DNA from: Algoriphagus sp.
GTDB lineage: Bacteria; Bacteroidota; Bacteroidia; Cytophagales; Cyclobacteriaceae
Assembly: GCF_024305035.1 (NCBI RefSeq)
Contig: NZ_JAMWZB010000010.1
Location: forward strand, 79,890-143,889
Direction: 5' to 3'
DNA length: 64,000 nucleotides
Part shown: piece after piece, positions 8,781 through 16,739 of the stretch
Layout: each line of letters begins with the position of its first letter
Position numbering within the stretch: the stretch's first letter is position 1
Made by a program: the position numbers and the translations under genes
The notes under the pieces: generated by a model
What the model was told of the DNA's origin: nothing
Database searches by the model: none
Seen by the model: the letters and a program-made list of their open reading frames with translations, nothing else

Positions 8781-10769
8781 TTGAACCGTATTCGCCTTTT
8801 TTCCATCTTTTTCCTCCAGTTTTTGGTGTCTTCAACTTTACTGGGTAGACAGCAATCCCGATCTGATAGCTTGGAGCAAGTTTTCCAGAATCAAGATCTT
8901 TCCGATTCCATTCGGTACCGGGCCATTCAGCAGCAAACCTTTTCAATGATTTTCAGTGAAGGCGAAAAGGCGAAAGAAAAAATTCAACAGGTACTCAAAT
9001 CCGCGGAGAAAGAGGTGGGCAGGTCCCGAATTTACTATGAAATCCTACAGAATTTAGGGATCTACTATGATGTTAATCAACAGACCGATAGTTCGTTGAT
9101 TATTTTTTCAGAGATTTTGAAGGAAAGTAAAAAGCAAGGTTGGAAGGCTCTTGAGCAGCGCTCTTTCAATAATTTAGGGATGAATCGGTTGAATTCTTCT
9201 GATTACAAGGCAGCGATTGCCTATTTTTCAGAGGCACTTACCTTGGCCCAAAAAGATCCCAATTCAAGGCCAGGGGATTATGTAAATTATATTTCGAATA
9301 TGGGCCTGGCAAATCAGGAATTGGATTTGATTGATCAAGCGATCAAATATCATCTCGAAGCCTTGGGAATTCGTGAAGATTTGAAAAATTTAGATGGAAT
9401 GGCTATTTCCTGTGCAAATTTGGGGGTCTGTTACAAAATCTTAGGGCAACTTGAGGAGGCGATCAAGTATTATAACCGGGCTATATCCTATGCCAAAGAA
9501 GCTGGAAATAAGGTTCTTTTTCACCGGATACATGATAATTTAGGTAGCTTATATGTGGAGCAGGGGAACTTTGAGAAAGGGCTGATTTTGTTAGAGGTCG
9601 CCTTGGATAGTTCTGATGGTTTTACCCCTGATCCAAAAATGGAATTGAGTATTGTCAGCAATATGGCAGCTTCTTACTTGATGATGGGTCAAGTAGATAA
9701 GGCCGAAGGTTTTGCCGAAAGGGGAATCGAACTATTGAAGGAGCACCGAGAATTGATCAATTATTCGTTGACGCTAAAAAATACCTTGGCTAAAATCCAT
9801 TTCCGAAAAGGAGATTTTGAAAAAGGCAATGCTTACCTGGAGGAATATGAGGAGCTCAACAAGAAAGTATTTAGTCAAGAAAATGCAGCGCTCTTGACTG
9901 ACCTCCAAGTGAAATACGATTTGGAGAAAAAGGAAAATCAAATCGCTCTTCAAACTGCCGAGCTTCAGGAGAAAAATGCGACCTTGCAACGGAATTATTT
10001 CGCTTTTGCAGCTCTTGGCTTGCTGATTCTTCTGATTGGAGTAGCCTTTTTCTTTTATCAAAATCGGAGTAAACGCAAGCAGGAACTCCTAGTCAAAGAC
10101 CGAGAACTGAAAGTGAAAGAAGCCTATATTCAAGCTTCCCTAGAATCTCAAGAGCAAGAACGCCGACGTATGGCCCAAGACCTTCACGATGGATTTGGGC
10201 AATACATTTCTGCGCTCCGATTGTATGTTTCCCAACTGAAAAGCAATTCGGCCAAAGAGGAATTCAAAACCGAGCTGGTCAGCCGTACTGATGAGGTTTT
10301 GGATGAAATGTCTAAAGAAATCAGCAATGTGGTCTATGATCTGATGCCCGCCACTCTAATCCGACAGGGTTTCCTTTCAGCCTTGGAGGACTTAGCTCAC
10401 CGGATCAATGCCAGTCAAAAAGTATACCTTCACATTGAGGCAGGAAATCTTCCCGATCGATTAGATGAATTGTTAGAAATCAACCTTTTCCGAATCTGTC
10501 AGGAGTGGGTCAATAATGTGCTCAAATATGCAAATGCAAAAAACATCTCGGTAAACTTATCTCACAATCATCAGGTAGCACGGCTTCAAATTTTAGACGA
10601 TGGGCAGGGTTTCGATTCCGGGATTTTTCTAACTAGCAAACGAAATGGCTGGAAAAATATCAGTACCCGGGCGGAATTGCTCCAAGGTAAACTGGAACTT
10701 TTTACCCAACCCCAACAGCAAGGGACAGAGTTATTGGTCACTTTTCCGTATGTTCGACGAGCCAATTAA
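8781..10769 (+). CDS. TPR-containing sensor histidine kinase (HisKA_3/NarX type)
   Basis: 662 residues. Signal peptide, then TPR repeats over about residues 60-370 (periplasmic; for example AIKYYNRAISYAKEAGNK), a short coiled coil, one membrane helix (FAFAALGLLILLIGVAFFF, about 407-425), a HisKA_3 dimerisation domain with the phospho-acceptor His in QERRRMAQDLHDGFGQYIS, and a HATPase with N-box NNVLKY and G-box DDGQGFD. It autophosphorylates and passes phosphate to the regulator encoded 11 bases downstream. The start is TTG at 8781: a stop lies in frame at 8775 and the next ATG would remove the signal peptide. The stimulus is unknown; TPRs suggest a protein or peptide partner in the periplasm. 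Confidence 0.9.
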   Translation: MNRIRLFSIFFLQFLVSSTLLGRQQSRSDSLEQVFQNQDLSDSIRYRAIQQQTFSMIFSEGEKAKEKIQQVLKSAEKEVGRSRIYYEILQNLGIYYDVNQQTDSSLIIFSEILKESKKQGWKALEQRSFNNLGMNRLNSSDYKAAIAYFSEALTLAQKDPNSRPGDYVNYISNMGLANQELDLIDQAIKYHLEALGIREDLKNLDGMAISCANLGVCYKILGQLEEAIKYYNRAISYAKEAGNKVLFHRIHDNLGSLYVEQGNFEKGLILLEVALDSSDGFTPDPKMELSIVSNMAASYLMMGQVDKAEGFAERGIELLKEHRELINYSLTLKNTLAKIHFRKGDFEKGNAYLEEYEELNKKVFSQENAALLTDLQVKYDLEKKENQIALQTAELQEKNATLQRNYFAFAALGLLILLIGVAFFFYQNRSKRKQELLVKDRELKVKEAYIQASLESQEQERRRMAQDLHDGFGQYISALRLYVSQLKSNSAKEEFKTELVSRTDEVLDEMSKEISNVVYDLMPATLIRQGFLSALEDLAHRINASQKVYLHIEAGNLPDRLDELLEINLFRICQEWVNNVLKYANAKNISVNLSHNHQVARLQILDDGQGFDSGIFLTSKRNGWKNISTRAELLQGKLELFTQPQQQGTELLVTFPYVRRAN

Positions 10770-10780
10770 ATACCGTAGAA

Positions 10781-11410
10781 ATGAATGTTCTTCTTGTTGA
10801 TGATCACCGTATTCTGTTGGATGGATTGAAGTTTTTGATCCAAAGTCAATCGGATGTGAACGCTGTGGAAACGGCAACTACCGTAGAGGAAGCCTTGGAA
10901 AAGGTGGGTCAAATTCCTCCCGATCTCATTATTTCAGATATTTCCATTCCTGAAATTGGCGGGATTGCTTTTGCCCAAAAAGTCAAAACGATTTTTCCGA
11001 AGATCAAATTGATTTTTCTAAGCATGCATGAGGAACCCTATCGGGTCAAAGAGGCACTGGCCACAGGTGCAGAAGGCTATGTTTTAAAGAAAGCGGCTCA
11101 TGAGGAATTGTTAAAGGCGCTGAGAGAAGTATACTCAGGAGGAATGTACTTCAGTTCAGCGATCCAAAAAATTCTGATTCAGCGGATGAGATTCCCAGAA
11201 GATGAACGGATCTTGACCGACCGGGAAAAGCAAGTGTTGCGGTTGATTTTTGAGGAGTGCTCCAATAAAGAAGTGGGTGAAAAGCTAAATATCTCAGAAC
11301 GGACCGTAGAAACTCACCGAAAAAACATCTACCAAAAAACAAAGACCAACACGCTGGTTGGTCTTTTGAAGTTTGCCTTGGAAAATAATCTGGTGGGCGG
11401 GATGGTCTAA
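10781..11410 (+). CDS. NarL/LuxR-family response regulator
   Basis: 209 residues. Receiver domain (acidic pair in LLVDDHRI, phospho-acceptor Asp in LIISDISIPEIGG, Lys in VLKKAA) followed by a LuxR helix-turn-helix (LTDREKQVLRLIFEECSNKE, LNISERTVETHRKNIY). Cytoplasmic DNA-binding partner of the TPR kinase just upstream, in the same operon. The 3' end overlaps the stop codon of the convergent exported-protein gene. Its targets are not known; similar palindromes upstream of three flanking operons (8580, 12541, 14591) are candidate sites. Confidence 0.93.
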   Translation: MNVLLVDDHRILLDGLKFLIQSQSDVNAVETATTVEEALEKVGQIPPDLIISDISIPEIGGIAFAQKVKTIFPKIKLIFLSMHEEPYRVKEALATGAEGYVLKKAAHEELLKALREVYSGGMYFSSAIQKILIQRMRFPEDERILTDREKQVLRLIFEECSNKEVGEKLNISERTVETHRKNIYQKTKTNTLVGLLKFALENNLVGGMV

Positions 11411-12462
11411 TCTTTGGTTAATTCCAGAAAATTAGAAATCCCTGTGTCCAGCATGTCTTTCATTACCCCTGAGGCAAAAGCCACATAGGCATCATGGTCA
11501 CAATCAGCAAAATGGGAGGCTACTGTTTGCTGATCCCCGGAGGTCATTACCAACTGGGTATAACCTGTTTTTGAAAACAAATCGGACTGTGCCTGGGTAA
11601 CTTCCTTAATTTTTTTGTCTTTAAAAACCCCTTCCGCATAGACTGCTTTTTTGGGCTCTACTTTGGCATGAAACAATGGGTTACTACCAATATCCAATCC
11701 GGAAATAAACCTCACTTGAGTAGGAATGGGGCTTACCCCAAAATTGGCAATAGACCGGTTGTTTTCAGTTGGGTCTAAAAATGGTGTTATCCGGTAACCG
11801 ATATCTGCTTTCACTGACGTTGAATTGGTCCAGGTCGATGCATCGGCGTCCAAGGTAACAAATGGAAAAGAGAAACTTACATCTGCAATAAATGCATTTC
11901 CCAATTCCTTTGAAATTTTCGGGGTGGGATCTACCAGTCCTCTTCCGAATTTTTCTTTCCCTCCTTTGGTCACTGATTTTACCAAATAGTCATAATTCTG
12001 GGGAGTAACCATGATGTAGCCTTCCACCTGAGCATCGGAAGAAGCTCCCCCTTTTTTGGTGGTCCATCCCGAATAATAGTCAAATTGACTTGCTTCACTT
12101 GCAGTCATAATTTCAAATCCCTGACTTTTTAATTGGCTCACAAAAGATTCGTAAGCTTGATCAATTAATTGCTGGAAATCAGGGACGTCCACTCCTTGGA
12201 TTTGAACGCCCATTTTGGTCATAGTGCCCGAAGTAAAGGTAGTCCGATTTGCACGCTCTTTCTTGGAGCCTGAGGTTTTAGCAGTAGCTTCCTCATATAC
12301 CTCAAAATAGGCATTGAAACTTCTGATAAAAACTTTTCTTGGGGCTTTGCTTCCTTGCTTTTTCTTATTGAAGCTGGTGACCTTGAGGTCTTTTTCATTG
12401 AGGGTGCTGCCAGGAAAGGCATCTACAAAAAGTAGGAGGAAAATAAGTAGGAAACTTTTCAT
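11407..12462 (-). CDS. Exported protein of unknown function
   Basis: 351 residues from the ATG at 12462. The TTG at 12489 would add residues ahead of the signal peptide and is less likely. The N-terminus (MKSFLLIFLLLFVDAFPGST) is a secretion signal; no lipobox is seen. The mature part is soluble-looking and polar, with a stretch reading GYIMVTPQNYDYLVKSVTKG. I do not recognise a family or active site. It converges on the response regulator gene, overlapping it by a few bases. A perfect 7-base inverted repeat (box B, 12541-12556) lies 79 bases upstream of the start, so control by the adjacent two-component system is plausible but unproven. Confidence 0.7.
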   Translation of the reverse strand: MKSFLLIFLLLFVDAFPGSTLNEKDLKVTSFNKKKQGSKAPRKVFIRSFNAYFEVYEEATAKTSGSKKERANRTTFTSGTMTKMGVQIQGVDVPDFQQLIDQAYESFVSQLKSQGFEIMTASEASQFDYYSGWTTKKGGASSDAQVEGYIMVTPQNYDYLVKSVTKGGKEKFGRGLVDPTPKISKELGNAFIADVSFSFPFVTLDADASTWTNSTSVKADIGYRITPFLDPTENNRSIANFGVSPIPTQVRFISGLDIGSNPLFHAKVEPKKAVYAEGVFKDKKIKEVTQAQSDLFSKTGYTQLVMTSGDQQTVASHFADCDHDAYVAFASGVMKDMLDTGISNFLELTKD

Positions 12463-12540
12463 GAGTTCTGTTTTTGATTTCGAAATCAAAATTGGCTAAA
12501 CCAAAAACAGGGGAGAATACCATCAATTACAGATTTTATA

Positions 12541-12556
12541 TCCGTACAGGTACGGA
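12541..12556 (-). promoter_or_regulatory. Candidate response-regulator box B (perfect palindrome)
   Basis: TCCGTAC-AG-GTACGGA, perfect 7-base arms with a 2-base spacer, between the exported-protein gene (start 79 bases away) and the upstream gene's terminator. On the reverse strand it reads GTACGGATATAAAATC, 13 of 16 bases shared with box A. Confidence 0.45.
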
Positions 12557-12584
12557 GAAAAGGATCATGTGATAGCCAGGGATT

Positions 12585-12618
12585 CAAAAAAGCTCCTTGG
12601 GGAAACAACCAAGGAGCT
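12585..12618 (-). terminator. Rho-independent terminator of the PQQ-like propeller gene
   Basis: Perfect 10-base stem AGCTCCTTGG / CCAAGGAGCT with an 8-base loop. The reverse strand continues into a run of T directly after the stem. It starts 22 bases after the propeller gene's stop. Confidence 0.88.
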
Positions 12619-12639
12619 CTTAAAAAAATCTATCAATTT

Positions 12640-14532
12640 TTAATTTTTTAAATCATATGCGTTGATTTGACCTGAACCGGCCAAATAATAGAGGTAGCCC
12701 TCAATATCATCCACTTCATAAACCGGCTTTTTGTCTTTGAGGACAATTTCTTTTTCGGTTTTTCCACTGTCCTTGTTGACTTTGACCAGCCCTACGCCGT
12801 CGCTGAGATCAGTCAAGATAAAGCGTGCATTTTCCGTAGCCATCGTTGCTTTAAAGCGCTTGGTCATTTCTCCGTAAGAAATTGAGGAAATGTTAGAGAA
12901 GGACTCTGCCGCGCGGGCATTGTTTCTGGCCCGCATGGCATCGGCACTACTGTATTCACCGATGTAATAACTGTAGGTGGATTGGGAAGCGGCGGCTGCA
13001 GCGACTGTTGCCGAAGCTAAGGTAACTGCACCCAGGGCTATTTTGGTCAAGGTACTTTGTCCAGGAGCTTTATGAAATACATGGTAGTTTTCCTTTCCAT
13101 CGCCATCCAGCAACATCATATTTTGATCGGAAGCCAAAAAGATCCCTGAGGAGCGTACTCCTATTTCGCTCGGGCTTTCTTTGCCTTCAAATTTTAGCTT
13201 GGCAAAGGTGCTCACATCTCCGGTGTTTTCATCGATAGCCATGATTTCCTCGCCCGTGCTGATCAAGTAGCGTCCATTCGCCTTGTCGTAGGCACTGGAT
13301 ACAGCTGTTGCCTTCTTGTACTGAATGCCTTTTTTCCACTTCGCCTCTCCGGTACTGAGATTAATAATATTCGCATCGGTATCGGTGATGTAAATCATCC
13401 CTTGTGGGGTGGTAGCCATGGTATGAATATTAGCTCCGGTATCAATGGGTTTTTTGAACAGTGGAGTCCCGTCAAATTTGATTTTATTGATCCCGCCTTC
13501 CTGTAATCCGAATAGGATCCCGTCTTCCATCACGTAAAAATGCTGAACATACCCTTTTGTTTTGGGGGCTTTTTCCCATAAATCTTCTCCAGTTGAGGCA
13601 TCCAAAAAGGCAATTTTAGACTCACCAGGACCGCTTAATTGGCTGACTAAGCTGCTGCCTCCCTTAAACACATCACTGACCACCGCCAATCCTCCGGGAA
13701 GGATCTGGAATCTGGTAATCGCGCCTTTGATTTTTCGCTCTTTCTCCCAGAGGGCCTGCCCGTCCTTTCCAAATTTGTGAATTCGGGTGTCCCCATTACT
13801 TCGCTCCTCAAATCCATAGATTTCGCTTCCCGTTTCATCGGCAATCATGCTGGTTAGATTTTTTACCTCATTTTCCCAAATAATGCTCCCGTTACTCACA
13901 TTGGCGCTGACTACCCCTTTGGTGGTAGGAACAAAAACTTGATCCTGGAGTAAGAAAGGAGCTCCCGAACTCATCGGAATGGCTGCAGCACTTCGGACTT
14001 TTCCTGCATTGGGATCCAAATTGGCAAATCCTTCTTGCTTACCAGATGCCATGTCGTATATGCCTACTGCCAGGATTTCACCCTCGCTTTTTTCCCGATT
14101 CCCAACGACTACTAGTTTGTTTTCGGGAAGAAAGATTTTAAGTTGGGCAATTTGCTTCCAGCCATTTTCCTCGGTGACGAAAACTTTTTTTCCGGTGATT
14201 ACATCAATGACCGTGCGCTTGGAGTTGGCAAAGATAGTCCCAGGAATTTGTGATTTTCCTCCTTGGGTTAAAATAACATAGGGGCTGAGCGGAACCAATT
14301 CCATTTCCTCTTCTTTGATTTTACCGTATTCGGCAAAGTTAAAATGGGGACTATCCGCTCCTGGACGGATGCCGGCTAATCCATTACTTCCATTGATCAG
14401 AAGGACTCCGGCATCGGTTAGGGTCATCTTTTCGATTTTCCCTCCAATATCATAGGTGTAGCTAGGGGCTGTTTGAGCCCAAATACTGCCGGAAAACAGG
14501 GCAGCAAGGGCAAAAGATAAATACGTTTTCAT
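12640..14532 (-). CDS. Exported PQQ-like beta-propeller repeat protein
   Basis: 630 residues with a Sec signal peptide (ALAALFSGSIWAQ). Repeats over about residues 25-480 each carry a PQQ/YWTD-like blade (GSIIWENEVKNL, GEDLWEKAPKT, GEAKWKKGIQYKK), resembling BamB-type and other WD/PQQ propellers. An Ala-rich segment near 495-515 (KIALGAVTLASATVAAAAAS) interrupts the propeller; it could be a hydrophobic insertion or linker. The last 120 residues resume propeller-like sequence. No dehydrogenase residues were identified, so a scaffold or binding role is more likely than PQQ enzymology. Single gene with its own terminator; box C lies 59 bases upstream of its start. Confidence 0.75.
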   Translation of the reverse strand: MKTYLSFALAALFSGSIWAQTAPSYTYDIGGKIEKMTLTDAGVLLINGSNGLAGIRPGADSPHFNFAEYGKIKEEEMELVPLSPYVILTQGGKSQIPGTIFANSKRTVIDVITGKKVFVTEENGWKQIAQLKIFLPENKLVVVGNREKSEGEILAVGIYDMASGKQEGFANLDPNAGKVRSAAAIPMSSGAPFLLQDQVFVPTTKGVVSANVSNGSIIWENEVKNLTSMIADETGSEIYGFEERSNGDTRIHKFGKDGQALWEKERKIKGAITRFQILPGGLAVVSDVFKGGSSLVSQLSGPGESKIAFLDASTGEDLWEKAPKTKGYVQHFYVMEDGILFGLQEGGINKIKFDGTPLFKKPIDTGANIHTMATTPQGMIYITDTDANIINLSTGEAKWKKGIQYKKATAVSSAYDKANGRYLISTGEEIMAIDENTGDVSTFAKLKFEGKESPSEIGVRSSGIFLASDQNMMLLDGDGKENYHVFHKAPGQSTLTKIALGAVTLASATVAAAAASQSTYSYYIGEYSSADAMRARNNARAAESFSNISSISYGEMTKRFKATMATENARFILTDLSDGVGLVKVNKDSGKTEKEIVLKDKKPVYEVDDIEGYLYYLAGSGQINAYDLKN

Positions 14533-14590
14533 GGTTTTGCGTAAGGTTGAATTCTTGCCTAAAGGACGGGGGATTGGGGTTGGAATTCCA

Positions 14591-14606
14591 TACGCTGTTT
14601 GCCGTA
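14591..14606 (-). promoter_or_regulatory. Candidate response-regulator box C
   Basis: TACGCTGTTTGCCGTA, 4-base inverted arms TACG/CGTA over 16 bases, 59 bases before the propeller gene. Same span and similar ends as boxes A and B, but weaker in the middle. Confidence 0.3.
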
Positions 14607-14780
14607 TTTTTTGTCGTTTGACCGGTATTCTTAAGAAAAGGGTATCCTGGTGCCAAATCTACTTTATTTAAATAAATGGATTGGGGCTAGGACTTTTATG
14701 AAAACTTATAAGAAGATCGGCTCATTGTCTAAAAAATCTTTTTTTACTCAGATGGATTTCTTATTTTTCACTTTGAATCA

Positions 14781-15401
14781 ATGACCCAAAATAGAGTGAA
14801 TCCACAACCCTCATCCGCGGAAATTAATGACCAAGAGCTTTGGGAATCCCTAATTAAGGGGGATAGAGCGGCTTTTGGCTTGATTTATCAGCGAACTATT
14901 CAGGATCTCTATCGTTTTGGATGTTCCTTGGTATCAGATGAGGATCTAGTTTTGGATTCGATTCAGGAGGTTTTTGTGGATCTTTGGAAGTACCATTCCC
15001 ATTTACAAAAGACCGATAAAATAAAAGTTTACTTGTTTAAATGCCTTTCCAATCGGATTCATAAAGAATCCATGCAGCAAAACAAGAGAAAAACCAAGAA
15101 TGAGTTTTTTATTGCCGGAGAGGAATCAGCCATTGAAAGTATAGAGGATAGGCTGGTTCTTAATACTTACAATCAGGGAATGAAAGCTCAATTGTCCAAG
15201 GCACTTCAGCAGCTTCCATTCAGGCAAAAGGAAGTGATCAACTGCCTGTTTTTTGAGGATTTTTCTTATGAGGATACGGCCAAAATTATGAATATCAATT
15301 TACGTTCGGTCTACACCCTAGCTTGGAAAGCCATATCTAATTTAAAATCTTCGATATCAATCAAAATAATCATTGGTTTTATTATTCTTATGAGTAAATA
15401 A
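14781..15401 (+). CDS. ECF sigma factor (FecI-like, Bacteroidota SusCD-associated)
   Basis: 206 residues. Sigma-70 region 2 (about 30-95: DLYRFGCSLVSDEDLVLDSI, VFVDLWKY) and region 4 helix-turn-helix (about 135-185: LPFRQKEVINCLFFEDFSYE, AKIMNINLRSVY). In Bacteroidota such sigma factors are released by a FecR anti-sigma when the partner SusC transporter senses its substrate, and then transcribe the SusC/SusD operon. The C-terminus ends in a hydrophobic tail (IKIIIGFIILMSK), unusual for a sigma factor and possibly a membrane contact. The FecR gene starts about 90 bases downstream. Start at the ATG 14781. Confidence 0.92.
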   Translation: MTQNRVNPQPSSAEINDQELWESLIKGDRAAFGLIYQRTIQDLYRFGCSLVSDEDLVLDSIQEVFVDLWKYHSHLQKTDKIKVYLFKCLSNRIHKESMQQNKRKTKNEFFIAGEESAIESIEDRLVLNTYNQGMKAQLSKALQQLPFRQKEVINCLFFEDFSYEDTAKIMNINLRSVYTLAWKAISNLKSSISIKIIIGFIILMSK

Positions 15402-15490
15402 ATTTTGTTTTGAGAATTTTTTAAAAAATATAGTCAAATCAAAGGATAACTTTTCAGGATATCGGGCTTGTATAGGTGAAAGAAACCTTT

Positions 15491-16591
15491 ATGAGCAAGT
15501 CAGAGTACAGCACCGAAGATTTTGTCTTAGACCCGGATTTTAGAAAATGGGTCTTGGAAAATGATTCCGAAAGTAAGACCTATTGGGTCGAATTTTTGGC
15601 ACAGTATCCATCCAAAGTCAAAGAAATCAAAGAGGCCAGGGAGCTCTTGATTCACCTTTCCCGTCAAAAAGTATCCCTTTCCTCCTCAAAGGAAGCTGAG
15701 TTGTTTGCAAAAATCAATCAAGCGATCGAAAAGCAGGAATCAGGCGATAAAGTGGATGCTACCTTGATGGTAGACTTAGATAGCTGGAGTACGATTCAGA
15801 AATATAACTTGGAGCGGGAGCGGCAAAAGCGGAAACATCTTAAAATCAGAATAGGGGTTTTGTCCGGTTTGTTACTTGCAGTGGTTGGTTTATTTTTCTT
15901 ACCAGAAATCAAGAATGACCCACTGGAGCAGGAAGTTAAAGTAGAATGGGTGAGTTTTGCTGCTCCGGCTGGCGTCAAGTCCAGCATTAGCCTGGAGGAT
16001 GGCTCAAAGGTTCATTTAAACTCAGGTTCAAAAATTACCTATCCCAAAAGTTTTGTGGGTGGGATTCGGGAAATCCGATTGGAAGGAGAAGCTTTTTTTG
16101 AAGTGGCCAAAAATCCCGAAATGCCTTTTGTAGTCCGGACAAAACACCTTGTGACCACTGCCTTGGGGACCTCGTTTAATATCAATGCCTATCCTGAACA
16201 TGAAATTGCTGTCTCCCTTGTCAGTGGCAAAGTGCGTGTAGAGGATAGTCAAAATGAGTCCAATCAAGCCATCCTTAATCCCGGAGAAACGATCAAGTCT
16301 GATCTTGAAAGTAAAAGCTGGGAAAAGGGAAACTTTGAACAAGAGGATATTTTGGCCTGGCTAAACAAAACCCTGGTGTTTGAGAAAACTTCGGTCCAGG
16401 AGGCGATTTTAATGCTGGAAAACTGGTATGGGGTCAATTTCGAAATCCAAGGTACCATCCCCATCAATACCACAGTTTCAGGAAAATTCAAGGATGAGAC
16501 CCTTCAAAATATTTTGGAGGGCTTGAGCTATAGTGCCCGATTTAACTACAAAATCAATGGAAAAACAGTCAATTTAACTTTCAAACCCTAA
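15491..16591 (+). CDS. FecR-family anti-sigma factor with DUF4974 C-terminus
   Basis: 366 residues from the ATG at 15491 (a GTG at 15476 is possible). A cytoplasmic N-terminus of about 120 residues, one membrane helix (GVLSGLLLAVVGLFFLPEI), a periplasmic FecR domain (PAGVKSSISLEDGSKVHLNS, GEAFFEVAKNPEMPFVVRT) and a DUF4974/STN-like end (VSGKFKDETLQNILEGL). It holds the upstream sigma factor inactive and receives the signal from the STN domain of the SusC protein encoded next. The hairpin after its stop may limit read-through into susC. Confidence 0.9.
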   Translation: MSKSEYSTEDFVLDPDFRKWVLENDSESKTYWVEFLAQYPSKVKEIKEARELLIHLSRQKVSLSSSKEAELFAKINQAIEKQESGDKVDATLMVDLDSWSTIQKYNLERERQKRKHLKIRIGVLSGLLLAVVGLFFLPEIKNDPLEQEVKVEWVSFAAPAGVKSSISLEDGSKVHLNSGSKITYPKSFVGGIREIRLEGEAFFEVAKNPEMPFVVRTKHLVTTALGTSFNINAYPEHEIAVSLVSGKVRVEDSQNESNQAILNPGETIKSDLESKSWEKGNFEQEDILAWLNKTLVFEKTSVQEAILMLENWYGVNFEIQGTIPINTTVSGKFKDETLQNILEGLSYSARFNYKINGKTVNLTFKP

Positions 16592-16630
16592 AAAACGCCT
16601 ATGAAACATCCGCCAAACCAAAAGTAGAAA

Positions 16631-16659
16631 GCCGGGAATGCGCCAACATCCCCGGCCTT
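16631..16659 (+). terminator. Intercistronic hairpin between fecR-like and susC-like genes
   Basis: GCCGGGAATG / CATCCCCGGC (one mismatch), 6-base loop, then CTTT. GC-rich and 39 bases after the FecR stop. The T-run is short, so partial termination or mRNA protection is likely. Confidence 0.5.
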
Positions 16660-16739
16660 TACTGGGTGAAAATTTGTCTCGAAAACGCTTTTCACCTGAT
16701 GCCTAAACCCTTCTTTAAGTCTAAACACTAAGTAAAGTT

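Noticed and set aside
14533..14656. Reverse frame upstream of the PQQ-like propeller gene as a longer N-terminus or extra gene
   Set aside because: The ATG at 14532 starts a good signal peptide; the upstream frame is in another register and overlaps candidate box C.
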